The notes beneath the pieces were generated by a model. That model was not told the DNA's origin. It did not search any database and saw nothing but the letters and a program-made list of their open reading frames with translations. 22,762 nucleotides of DNA from Chloroflexota bacterium (GTDB lineage: Bacteria; Chloroflexota; Dehalococcoidia; Dehalococcoidales; WRFJ01), in the NCBI GenBank assembly GCA_009778865.1, contig WRFJ01000003.1:1-22762 (forward strand). Direction: 5' to 3'. The position numbers and the translations under genes were made by a program. Of the stretch, positions 1 through 6,787 are shown in pieces (within the stretch, counting starts at the first letter, position 1; the number at the start of each line of letters is the position of its first letter).

Positions 1-272
1 AAACTTTAGAAGGCAAGATTTTGGAAGATCTTTTTATTCGTCCGATTACTAAAGAAGAAGTGTCGGCGGCTCTTAAGGATATGAAAGAGCGTGCAGAAGC
101 TGATATAATAGCCAACGAAAAGATGATTGCTGAAATTGCTGCTGCCGAGAAAAAAGAAGACACCAATGTTTATGTGTCGCCCAAAAAAGAGCGCAAGTTT
201 CCTCCCAAAGCCTCTCTAGAGATAGCCAACGAAGAAGCTAAACGTGCTGAACAGCAAAATAAGCAAGATTAG
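1..272 (+). CDS. C-terminal fragment of an unrecognised protein (5' end outside window)
   Basis: An open frame enters from the left edge (in frame from base 3) and stops with TAG at 270-272. About 89 residues are visible. They are strongly charged, rich in Glu, Lys and Ala, with a likely helical or coiled-coil stretch in the first half and a Lys/Pro-rich middle (KKERKFPPK). There is no recognisable domain, membrane segment or metal motif, so this is probably the low-complexity tail of a larger protein. A TTG at 21 could be read as a start, but the frame stays open to the window edge, so I treat the gene as truncated by the window. A strong hairpin begins 18 nt after the stop. I cannot name a function. 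Confidence 0.6.
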   Translation, partial: TLEGKILEDLFIRPITKEEVSAALKDMKERAEADIIANEKMIAEIAAAEKKEDTNVYVSPKKERKFPPKASLEIANEEAKRAEQQNKQD

Positions 273-290
273 AGATAAATAAACATGGTT

Positions 291-330
291 AACATAGTAA
301 ATCTTCCTGCAAAGGAAGCTTTACTATGTT
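291..330 (+). terminator. Long near-perfect hairpin with GCAA tetraloop
   Basis: Eleven paired bases (291-301 with 320-330), one T/C mismatch, then six more pairs (303-308 with 313-318) close a GCAA loop, a GNRA-type tetraloop. The hairpin lies 18 nt after the stop of the preceding gene, as expected for a transcript-end structure. No U-run follows, so it is either a weak or factor-assisted terminator or an RNA-stabilising hairpin. The rest of 331-525 holds no gene that I can support. Confidence 0.45.
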
Positions 331-525
331 GAGTGCATACTTTAGTAATTACTTTAGATTGTTATATATTAAGTGCCTTACATAACTTATTTCTGACAAC
401 TTGCATATTTATAAAGTAAACAAACTAGTCGTGTTCTTAAACTATTTAGACACTAACAGTTTGCTTTTTCGTGAGCAATGCGTTATCTTTAAGAATAAAA
501 ATAATTAATAAATTTATACTTAAAA

Positions 526-861
526 ATGAAAAAGTTAGAAATTATCATAAGACCAGAAAAACTAGAACAGCTAAAACACTTATTGTCATCATTGGCTGTG
601 CATGGTGCTATGATGAGCAATATTATGGGTTACGGCAACCAGCGTGGCTATATTAAGACTGCCAAGACTAAAAAACCTTTGAACTTTATGCCTAAAATGA
701 AAGTAGAAACGGTAGTTAGTGATGATATCGTGGACATTATACTTAAAAAACTGACCGAAGAGCTTTCCACAGGTCAGGTGGGTGATGGCAAGGTATTTAT
801 CTATGATGTAGCCGATGCCGCTCGTATCAGAACTGGCGAGCGCGGAGAAAAAGCTCTTTAA
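526..861 (+). CDS. PII-family signal transduction protein with atypical T-loop
   Basis: The 111-aa length and layout match GlnB/GlnK trimeric regulators that sense ATP/ADP and 2-oxoglutarate. Visible family features are the N-terminal beta strand (KKLEIIIRP), GYGNQRG with Gln39 of the 2-oxoglutarate/Mg site, the B-loop TGQVGDGKVF with Lys89, and the C-loop RIRTGERG with the ATP-contacting arginines. The T-loop (about 37-56) is odd. It has no Tyr51 for uridylylation, is about one residue shorter than usual, and carries several lysines (YIKTAKTKKP). No amtB, glnA or nif gene is adjacent, so the partner is unknown. There is no Shine-Dalgarno before ATG 526, but TATACT lies at 515-520, so the mRNA may be almost leaderless. 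The family call is confident; the target is not known. Confidence 0.85.
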   Translation: MKKLEIIIRPEKLEQLKHLLSSLAVHGAMMSNIMGYGNQRGYIKTAKTKKPLNFMPKMKVETVVSDDIVDIILKKLTEELSTGQVGDGKVFIYDVADAARIRTGERGEKAL

Positions 862-905
862 TATACAGGCCCAAAGCATCAAAAGTCTTTAACAGAACTT
901 TTATT

Positions 906-1892
906 TTATACGTTACGCCCTATTAAATATTCGGAAAGAGCTATTAGGTTGTTTTTGGCTTTACTATCCGGAATTTCTTTTAAAGCTTCTATAGCCTTAT
1001 TTTTATATTTGATAGCTTGGGCGTAGGATTTCTCTATATAATTTCCGCTGTTGGCTATTTCTTCTACTGCCTTAGATATCATAATTTGACGCTTGGCCTC
1101 ATCGTTTTCGGCAAAGGCTTTTTTAATGATATTATCGGGATGATCTTTAATGTAGTAAAGAGTGGGCAGAGTTATAGTGCCGCCTTTAAGATCACCGCCT
1201 ATAGGTTTACCCATTTTGGTCTCATCTCCGGTAAAATCCAGAATATCATCTACTATTTGAAAAGCCATGCCGGTATTTAAAGCGTAATCGCTAATAGCTT
1301 TTATATCTTTAGCATTAGCTCCGCACAGTATAGCGCCGCCCTTAGCACTCATAACAATAAGAGAAGCTGTTTTACCGTAGATACGTTTATTGTAATCTTC
1401 AATACTTTGATCGTAACGCAGTAAATCAAAAGATTGTTTTATCTCGCCAGTAGTGATAGTTTGTAGAGTATTGGCAAACAGGCGCACTACATCTATATTG
1501 CCGGTATTGGTAACTAGTTCAGCTGCTTTAGCAAACATAAAGTCGCCCAAAAGCACAGCCTTTTCAGTACCGTAATAGCTGTTAATAGTAGGTTTACCGC
1601 GCCTAGTGTCGGTTTTATCTATAGCGTCATCGTGTACTAGAGTAGCTATATGCATCAATTCTGCTGAAGCTGCAAATGAACGTACCACTTCTTTATGTTT
1701 TTTATGATCGAAGCAACGGGCGCTCAAAAAAGCCAAAGCCGGGCGCACAACTTTACCGCCGCCTAAAGCTGCGTTTAATAGCATGGTCATATTAGGGTCG
1801 GATTTTTGGTAGCTGATTATAGTCTGAGCGAAGATGTCTTGCACTACCTGCAAGTCTTCTTCAATAACGTCGTAGATATCAACTAATTGCAT
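906..1892 (-). CDS. Polyprenyl diphosphate synthase (trans, long chain)
   Basis: This 328-aa all-helical prenyl elongase condenses isopentenyl diphosphate onto an allylic primer. GGGK (44-47) and the first Asp-rich motif DDAID followed by RRG (88-92, 97-99) bind the substrates, and the second motif DDILD is at 215-219. The residue five positions before the first Asp motif is Ala84, a small residue found in octaprenyl/solanesyl-type enzymes rather than farnesyl or geranylgeranyl synthases, so a long product is likely. It is the last gene of the zinc-ribbon/metG operon and starts 7 nt after the metG stop. A long prenyl diphosphate would serve quinone synthesis, so it is a candidate tail supplier for the prenyltransferase at 11822-12760. 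Exact chain length cannot be read from the sequence. Confidence 0.93.
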   Translation of the reverse strand: MQLVDIYDVIEEDLQVVQDIFAQTIISYQKSDPNMTMLLNAALGGGKVVRPALAFLSARCFDHKKHKEVVRSFAASAELMHIATLVHDDAIDKTDTRRGKPTINSYYGTEKAVLLGDFMFAKAAELVTNTGNIDVVRLFANTLQTITTGEIKQSFDLLRYDQSIEDYNKRIYGKTASLIVMSAKGGAILCGANAKDIKAISDYALNTGMAFQIVDDILDFTGDETKMGKPIGGDLKGGTITLPTLYYIKDHPDNIIKKAFAENDEAKRQIMISKAVEEIANSGNYIEKSYAQAIKYKNKAIEALKEIPDSKAKNNLIALSEYLIGRNV

Positions 1893-1899
1893 AATTTAA

Positions 1900-3561
1900 C
1901 TATCCCATCCGCTTTATTTCTTCATCTATAATGCTTTCGTCAAGTTTAGTAAAAAGCACGCTGGGTTCACGTAAAGGAGCACTACTTACAGGCATCTCTA
2001 AAGACCAGCTTTGTTCTTCTATTAAACCACTGCCGCCCAAAAATTCATGGAGCTTTTGTGAAGAGTGTGGTAGAAAAGGATAAAAGATTATTTTTAGAGC
2101 ATTTAATACTGCTAACGCGGTATATAAAGCTGAAGCTGCTGCTTCTTCCTCTTCTTTAATAAGTTTCCAAGGCGAAGTAGCTTCCAAATACCTGTTAGCC
2201 TTGGCGGCTAAAGCCATAGCTTCGCGTATACCCTCTCTGAAAGAGCAGCAGGCAATAGCATCGGCTACTTTGCTCATAGATACTTGTGCATCGGCAATAA
2301 GTTCTAAACTCTCGGCATTCAGCTGACCGGAAGATGGTACTGTGCCGTTAAATTTTTTATATATAAAAGTTAAAGTGCGCTGCACTAGGTTACCATAAGT
2401 GGCCACCAATTCATCATTATTACGGCGTACAAATTCTCTCCAAGAAAAATCGGTGTCACTGCTTTCCGGCATATTAATGGATAGCAAATAGCGCAAAGGG
2501 TCGGGTTGATAATGCAAAAGATAATCCGGTGCCCATACTGCCCAATTGCGTGAAGAGGAAAGTTTACGTCCCTCTATGGTCAAATATTCATTGGCTGGTA
2601 CATTGTAAGGCAATATTAAATTGCCTTTTCCCATCAGCATAGCCGGCCAAATAATAGTATGGAAAGGAATATTATCTTTGCCGATAAAATAATAACTACG
2701 GGTGTTTATATCCTGCCAATAAGGCTGCCAAGCTTTCTCGTCACCTTTTTCTTTAGCCCATTGCATACTAGCTGATAAATAACCTATTACTGCCTCAAAC
2801 CAAACATAAAGACGTTTTTCTTCATATCCCGGCAAAGGTACAGGTATACCCCAAGCGATATCACGGGTAATAGCCCTGTCTTTTAAACCCATTTCTAAAT
2901 ATTTTTTGGTAAAAGCGTATACATTAGATCTAAAGTATGTTTTATCGTCTATCCAGCCAATTAATTCTTGATTAAAAGCTGAAAGTTTTAAAAAAAAGTG
3001 CTCACTTTCGGTAAAAGCAGGAGTTAAGCCGCATATGGTGCATCTTAAATCTTTTAATTCTTGGGAATTTAAAGGCTTTCCGCAATTATCGCATTGGTCA
3101 CCTCTGGCACCTTTATCGTTACAGTGCGGGCAAGTACCTTCAACATAACGATCGGGCAAAAAACGGCGGCAGGTAGCACAATAGGGCTGTAATACCCGGT
3201 CTTTGTATATATAACCTTTTTCATAGAGATCTAAAAATATCTTTTGAGCTACTTGAGTATGGTTTTCGGTGGTGGTTTTGGTGAATATGTCAAAAGAAAT
3301 ACCCAAACCGGCAAATGCACGTACAAAGTCTTCATGATAGCGCTCAGCAATAACAGAAGGCAATACACCTTCTTTGTCGGCACGTAAAGTAATGGGTGTA
3401 CCATGCATATCAGAGCCTGAAGCCATCAATACATCATGACCCTGCATGCGCATAAAGCGTGCAAAAATATCAGCCGGCAGATAAGCGCCGGCTATATGTC
3501 CCAAATGTAAAGGGCTATTGGCGTAAGGCCAAGCCACTCCGATGTATATTCTCTGTTTCAA
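1900..3561 (-). CDS. metG: Methionyl-tRNA synthetase
   Basis: This class I aminoacyl-tRNA synthetase charges tRNA-Met in the cytosol. The 553 residues carry the HIGH-type motif HLGH (19-22), a connective domain with four CxxC pairs (Cys128/131, 144/147, 157/160, 174/177) able to hold two zinc ions, and the KMSKS-type loop as KLSSS (333-337). The C-terminal anticodon-binding helical domain follows. The appended EMAP/Trbp111-like dimerisation domain seen in many bacterial MetG proteins is absent, so this is the short form, probably monomeric. It sits between a zinc-ribbon gene (32-nt gap) and the polyprenyl synthase (7-nt gap), on one transcript. Identification is secure. Confidence 0.98.
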   Translation of the reverse strand: MKQRIYIGVAWPYANSPLHLGHIAGAYLPADIFARFMRMQGHDVLMASGSDMHGTPITLRADKEGVLPSVIAERYHEDFVRAFAGLGISFDIFTKTTTENHTQVAQKIFLDLYEKGYIYKDRVLQPYCATCRRFLPDRYVEGTCPHCNDKGARGDQCDNCGKPLNSQELKDLRCTICGLTPAFTESEHFFLKLSAFNQELIGWIDDKTYFRSNVYAFTKKYLEMGLKDRAITRDIAWGIPVPLPGYEEKRLYVWFEAVIGYLSASMQWAKEKGDEKAWQPYWQDINTRSYYFIGKDNIPFHTIIWPAMLMGKGNLILPYNVPANEYLTIEGRKLSSSRNWAVWAPDYLLHYQPDPLRYLLSINMPESSDTDFSWREFVRRNNDELVATYGNLVQRTLTFIYKKFNGTVPSSGQLNAESLELIADAQVSMSKVADAIACCSFREGIREAMALAAKANRYLEATSPWKLIKEEEEAAASALYTALAVLNALKIIFYPFLPHSSQKLHEFLGGSGLIEEQSWSLEMPVSSAPLREPSVLFTKLDESIIDEEIKRMG

Positions 3562-3593
3562 AAGAATACTCCGTATTTTCTTTAGCCGAGAAA

Positions 3594-3815
3594 TTAATCG
3601 GTAAAGAAAGTTAAGATTTTTTCACCTTTTTCATCACGATAACGAGCCAAATTTTTTTTCAAAGCGCAGGCAGCACAATAACGAACAGTTTTGCTGTTGT
3701 CGATTTCTTGGCCATTCTCATCAACATCTACAGCCAAATAGCGCTCCGGATAAGGTATAGCCTGACGGCAGCAGTCGCATACAATGTCGCCTAAAGAAAC
3801 ACAACCTCTTCTCAT
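3594..3815 (-). CDS. Small zinc-ribbon protein
   Basis: This 73-aa protein has two Cys pairs, CDCC at about 13-16 and CAAC at about 48-51, spaced as in a four-Cys zinc ribbon. Around them are the conserved-looking stretches MRRGCVSLGD and PYPERYLAVD and the C-terminal KILTFF. It is the first gene of the operon with metG and the polyprenyl synthase and has a promoter about 60 nt upstream. I remember similar short zinc-ribbon proteins from Chloroflexota but cannot name a function. Possible roles are nucleic-acid binding or acting as a small partner protein. The start ATG is preceded by GAGGA at a rather long distance. It is a real gene with unknown role. Confidence 0.75.
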   Translation of the reverse strand: MRRGCVSLGDIVCDCCRQAIPYPERYLAVDVDENGQEIDNSKTVRYCAACALKKNLARYRDEKGEKILTFFTD

Positions 3816-3845
3816 TTCTTTTAGTAATCCTCACTTTTAAATTGC

Positions 3846-3867
3846 TTTATTGAGGTCTATCAATAAA
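3846..3867. repeat. Inverted repeat in the 5' leader of the zinc-ribbon/metG operon
   Basis: A perfect 8-bp inverted repeat (TTTATTGA / TCAATAAA) has a 6-nt spacer. It lies between the -10 box at 3879-3884 and the start codon at 3815, so it would form a hairpin in the operon's leader RNA or could be an operator-like site. No U-run makes it a terminator. Confidence 0.4.
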
Positions 3868-3878
3868 ATCAACTAGCT

Positions 3879-3907
3879 ATTATATCGTTAAAATAAGCCT
3901 TTGGTAA
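3879..3907 (-). promoter_or_regulatory. Sigma70-type promoter for zinc ribbon-metG-polyprenyl synthase
   Basis: Read on the minus strand, -35 TTACCA (3907-3902) is followed after 17 nt by a perfect -10 TATAAT (3884-3879). It sits directly after the end of rsmI, so the metG operon can be transcribed on its own. Confidence 0.6.
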
Positions 3908-3914
3908 AGCTTCT

Positions 3915-4736
3915 TTAAAGTTGTAAAAAGAGCTGATATAACATTTTTTTACTTTGTTTAGTTTGTATTACTGCCATTGCAGTAGCTTCTTTGGCACCAA
4001 AACCCTGTTCTTTGAGTTCTTTTAATATTTTTTGAGTATCTGCTAAACTTTGCGCCCGATCTTTTTTATCGATGGCAGATGGCGCTAATATTAGTACTAT
4101 TTCACCTTTTTTACCGTAACTCCACGCTACAGCCTCTTGCAGATTTCCGCGCCATATTTCTTCATATAGCTTGGTAAGTTCACGAGCCACGGCTATTTCT
4201 CTATCATTACCTAAAGTCTCTGCAAGTTCGGCTAAAGTTTTGCTTAAGCGGTGTGGAGCTTCGTAAATAATAGCGGCGGCACTTTCATTTTTAAGCTGCT
4301 CAATAATCTTTCGCCGCTCTTTGCCTTTAACTGGCAAAAATCCTAAGAAAAGATAGTGCGGAGCAGCAATGCCGGCAGCTGATATGGCAGCGGTTAGTGA
4401 CGAAGGGCCGGCTACGGGGCTTACTTTAAAACCAGCTTGTTGAGCAGCACGCACAATATCTACACCCGGGTCGGAGATAGCTGGTGTTCCAGCATCGGAT
4501 ATTAAGGCTACATCACCTTGTTGTAAAGCCTTGAGTACGACGTTGGCTTTTATTGCTTTATTATGTTCATAGTAGGAAGTAAAAGGAGCGCTGAGATTAA
4601 AATGTTTTTTAAGAATCTGCGCATGACGAGTGTCTTCGGCAGCAATTAACAAGACGTTTTTTAATATGCGTACGGCGCGCATGGTAATATCCTCTAAATT
4701 ACCTATAGGAGTGGCTACAACATATAAAATACCCAC
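3915..4736 (-). CDS. rsmI: 16S rRNA (cytidine-1402-2'-O) methyltransferase
   Basis: This tetrapyrrole-methylase-fold enzyme transfers methyl from S-adenosylmethionine to the ribose of C1402 in the 16S rRNA decoding centre. The N-terminal signature YVVATPIGNLEDIT (5-18), the AEDTR segment (33-37), the SDAGTPAISDPG loop (80-91) and AGPSS (109-113) are all present. The 273-residue length is normal. The start is GTG at 4736, chosen because an AAGGAG ribosome site lies just before it. It is read divergently from the GuaB-like gene. Upstream there are a close promoter (4759-4787) and a stronger distal one (4888-4917) with a short reading frame between them. Confidence 0.97.
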   Translation of the reverse strand: MGILYVVATPIGNLEDITMRAVRILKNVLLIAAEDTRHAQILKKHFNLSAPFTSYYEHNKAIKANVVLKALQQGDVALISDAGTPAISDPGVDIVRAAQQAGFKVSPVAGPSSLTAAISAAGIAAPHYLFLGFLPVKGKERRKIIEQLKNESAAAIIYEAPHRLSKTLAELAETLGNDREIAVARELTKLYEEIWRGNLQEAVAWSYGKKGEIVLILAPSAIDKKDRAQSLADTQKILKELKEQGFGAKEATAMAVIQTKQSKKMLYQLFLQL

Positions 4737-4758
4737 ACTACTCTCCTTTTTCTAGCTT

Positions 4759-4787
4759 ATTATATAGGCAAGTGCCGTTTTAGTCCA
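4759..4787 (-). promoter_or_regulatory. Proximal promoter of rsmI
   Basis: On the minus strand, TGGACT (4787-4782, four of six consensus bases) and TATAAT (4764-4759) are 17 nt apart. A start about 7 nt downstream would give a leader of roughly 16-18 nt that includes the AAGGAG before GTG 4736. Confidence 0.5.
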
Positions 4788-4825
4788 TAAAGAGGCTCTG
4801 CTCCCAGGATATTTTTGCATGCTGG

Positions 4826-4849
4826 CTAGTAAGTGTGTAAACTATTCAT
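4826..4849 (-). CDS. Possible 7-codon leader peptide upstream of rsmI
   Basis: On the minus strand a strong ribosome site AAAGGAG (4862-4856) stands 6 nt before an ATG that opens a seven-codon frame, MNSLHTY, ending in TAG. The frame lies about 40 nt downstream of a consensus-like promoter. Good promoter, good ribosome site and immediate stop are what an attenuation leader or upstream reading frame looks like. No clear paired terminator/antiterminator structure is visible downstream, so the role is open and it may be a chance arrangement. Confidence 0.3.
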   Translation of the reverse strand: MNSLHTY

Positions 4850-4887
4850 ACGAAACTCCTTTCTTTTTTGGTAGTTGTGTTTGTTAT

Positions 4888-4917
4888 ATTAAATTTGAGA
4901 GGGGTTTTATTTGTCAA
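4888..4917 (-). promoter_or_regulatory. Distal strong promoter upstream of rsmI
   Basis: On the minus strand a perfect -35 TTGACA (4917-4912) is followed after 18 nt by TTTAAT (4893-4888, five of six bases). The transcript would begin about 145 nt before the rsmI start and pass through the short MNSLHTY frame. Confidence 0.55.
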
Positions 4918-4982
4918 CTTCGGTAGTTATGCATTTGAAATTTCCAACCTAAATGAAATAATTCCCAGAATATAGCGTGCGC

Positions 4983-5012
4983 TTGACCTTAAACACATAT
5001 AAAAAGTATAAT
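4983..5012 (+). promoter_or_regulatory. Promoter of the GuaB3-type gene
   Basis: TTGACC (4983-4988) and a perfect TATAAT (5007-5012) are 18 nt apart. An AAGGA ribosome site (5032-5036) then precedes ATG 5047. Confidence 0.7.
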
Positions 5013-5046
5013 TTTAGCTTAATTATAGAACAAGGAAAAATATATT

Positions 5047-6198
5047 ATGAAAGAACCGCAATTTAAACAACTGCGCCAAGCCTATGGCTTTGATGATGTG
5101 GCTATTGTGCCGGGTGATGTTACTCTTAATCCAGCCCTTACCGATACATCATGGAAGATTGGCAATATAAAATTTGATATTCCTATTATAGGTGCTGCCA
5201 TGGACGGCTCTATGGATGTGGCCATGGCTGTTAAACTTTCCAAGCTGGGCGGTTTAGGTGTTTTGCATTTAGAAGGAGTACAAACTCGTTTTGATAATCC
5301 ACAAGAAGCTTTAGAGGCTATTGTAGCTACGCCTCAGGAAGAAGTTACAGCTGTTATGCAGGATTTTTACTCTCGTCCTATTAAGGAAGAGTGTATTGTT
5401 GCCCGCATCAAAGAAATTAAAGCTGCTGGTGCAATAGCTGCTGTATCGGTATCGCCCATGAATGCTCACAAATACGCTAACATCATTAGAGAAGCCGGCG
5501 CTGACATTATGGTAGTATCGGCTACTTTAACTACCACCCGTTTTATATCAGGTAGTGACAAACCTACTTTAAATCTGCCTGCTCTTTGTAAAGAAATGGG
5601 CATTCCTGTGGTGGTAGGTAATTCGGTAACATATTCAGCTACTTTAGAGCTTATGCGTACCGGTGTAGCTGCTGTGCTAATAGGTGTGGGCCCCGGCTCT
5701 GCCTGCACCACTCGTGAAGTTTTAGGACTAGGCGTGCCGCAGATTACTGCTACTATGGACTGTGCTGCTGCTAGAGACATGTATTTTGTTGAAAGCGGCC
5801 GTTATATACCTATTGTTACTGATGGCGGCATCAACAGAGGTGGTTCTGTCTGCAAAGCTATGGCTTCTGGTGCCGATGCCGTAATGCTGGGCTCTTTACT
5901 AGCACAAACGGTTGGTGCTCCAGGCCAAGGTTATCACTGGGGCATGGCTAATCCCAATAGTTTGCTACCGCGAGGCACGCGCATTTATGTTGGTATTAAC
6001 GGTACAGTGGAGCAGTATCTTTTTGGTCCTACTTCAGTGACTGATGGTTCGCAAAACTTAATCGGTGCTTTAAAAACACTGATGGGTAATGTGGGTGCTG
6101 TAAACATCGCCGATTTACACGAAAAAGCCGAGATTATTATTGCTCCGGCTATTAAATCTGAAGGTAAAAGCTGGCAACTTTCTCAGCATCCCAGATAA
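5047..6198 (+). CDS. IMP dehydrogenase-family protein, GuaB3 type (no CBS domains)
   Basis: This 383-aa single TIM barrel resembles inosine monophosphate dehydrogenase. IMPDH oxidises IMP to XMP, the committed step to GMP. The catalytic loop is clear: GVGPGSACTTREVLGLGVPQ with Cys220, and the phosphate-binding TDGGINRGG is at about 258-266. The CBS/Bateman regulatory insert of canonical GuaB is missing, and the C-terminal region does not show the usual flap with its Arg-Tyr pair, so it belongs with the shorter GuaB3-like relatives. Whether it works as an IMP dehydrogenase, a GMP reductase or something else cannot be settled by reading. It is monocistronic, with its own promoter and terminator. 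Confidence 0.85.
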   Translation: MKEPQFKQLRQAYGFDDVAIVPGDVTLNPALTDTSWKIGNIKFDIPIIGAAMDGSMDVAMAVKLSKLGGLGVLHLEGVQTRFDNPQEALEAIVATPQEEVTAVMQDFYSRPIKEECIVARIKEIKAAGAIAAVSVSPMNAHKYANIIREAGADIMVVSATLTTTRFISGSDKPTLNLPALCKEMGIPVVVGNSVTYSATLELMRTGVAAVLIGVGPGSACTTREVLGLGVPQITATMDCAAARDMYFVESGRYIPIVTDGGINRGGSVCKAMASGADAVMLGSLLAQTVGAPGQGYHWGMANPNSLLPRGTRIYVGINGTVEQYLFGPTSVTDGSQNLIGALKTLMGNVGAVNIADLHEKAEIIIAPAIKSEGKSWQLSQHPR

Positions 6199-6215
6199 AA
6201 TATCTTAAAAGTCAT

Positions 6216-6240
6216 AAAGAGAGGTTTAAACCCCTCTTTT
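6216..6240 (+). terminator. Intrinsic terminator after the GuaB3-type gene
   Basis: A nine-pair stem (6216-6224 with 6231-6239, one A/C mismatch) closes a TTTAAA loop. The 3' arm ends in a T-run. It lies 18 nt after the stop codon. Confidence 0.75.
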
Positions 6241-6292
6241 AGATTATGCATACGTATAAGAAGACATCTTTACTGTTCTTTTGGAGCAAATG

Positions 6293-6721
6293 TTATTCTC
6301 TGTTGTATTCTGTTACTTCGCATTCGGCAAAGTAGAGGCTGCTTTCAAAAAGGGCGGTTTCTATGGCATCGCTGCCATGTACCGAATTAGCTTCAATACT
6401 TAAACCTAAATCACCGCGGATAGTACCTTTTTCGGCATTTGCTGGGTTAGTGGCACCCATAACGACACGCGCTCTTTTCACAGCGTTATCGCCCTCAAAA
6501 ATAGCTGCTGCAATAGGGGCAGAGGTAATTGACTGAATTAAGTCGTTAAAAAAAGGGCGTTCTTTATGAACGGCATAATGTTTGGAAGCCAAAACTTGAT
6601 TAGCTTGCAGCATTTTTAGTGCTACCAGCTTTAAACCGCTTTTTTCCAAACGAGCGATGATTTCGCCGGAAAGGCCTCTTTTAACGGCATCAGGTTTTAC
6701 CAGAACCAATGTTCTTTCCAA
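6293..6721 (-). CDS. ndk: Nucleoside diphosphate kinase
   Basis: This enzyme transfers the gamma phosphate between nucleoside di- and triphosphates through a phosphohistidine. Family features are the N-terminal RTLVLVKPDAVKRG (3-16), MGATNPANAEKGTIRGD (about 88-104) and the active-site NSVHGSDA with His115. The 142-aa length is standard, and the Kpn-loop and C-terminus look complete. The start is TTG at 6721, chosen because GAGGAG lies 7 nt upstream and the family N-terminus begins here. It follows tsaB on the same strand after a 66-bp gap, so it may be read from the thiL promoter or from one of its own in that gap. Confidence 0.97.
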   Translation of the reverse strand: MERTLVLVKPDAVKRGLSGEIIARLEKSGLKLVALKMLQANQVLASKHYAVHKERPFFNDLIQSITSAPIAAAIFEGDNAVKRARVVMGATNPANAEKGTIRGDLGLSIEANSVHGSDAIETALFESSLYFAECEVTEYNRE

Positions 6722-6787
6722 AATTGTTCTCCTCGTATTTTATATTTTGCCATTTTAACATATGACCGTCTTTTATTATAAATAAAT

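Larger units (their letters stand above)
4737..5046. other. 310-bp divergent intergenic region
   Basis: This stretch separates rsmI (minus) from the GuaB3-type gene (plus). It holds the plus-strand promoter at 4983-5012, two minus-strand promoters, and a short minus-strand frame with its own ribosome site (listed separately). A second minus-strand frame of 22 codons (4820-4752) has no ribosome site and ends just before the rsmI Shine-Dalgarno. I see no tRNA and no riboswitch that I can recognise. Confidence 0.6.

Noticed and set aside
589..882. Minus-strand open frame of 97 codons opposite the PII gene
   Set aside because: It is a shadow of the PII coding sequence with no ribosome site and no recognisable protein features.
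862..905. Bidirectional terminator between the PII gene and the polyprenyl synthase gene (AAAAGT...ACTTTT)
   Set aside because: The stem has only six AU-rich pairs with a ten-base loop, too weak to call.
4752..4820. 22-codon minus-strand frame (MQKYPGSRAS...) just before rsmI
   Set aside because: It has no ribosome site, and the proximal rsmI promoter lies within it. It is mentioned only as part of the intergenic description.
5466..5780. Minus-strand open frame of 104 codons opposite the GuaB3-type gene
   Set aside because: It lies entirely inside a clearly conserved gene and its sequence is what the complement of that gene gives.
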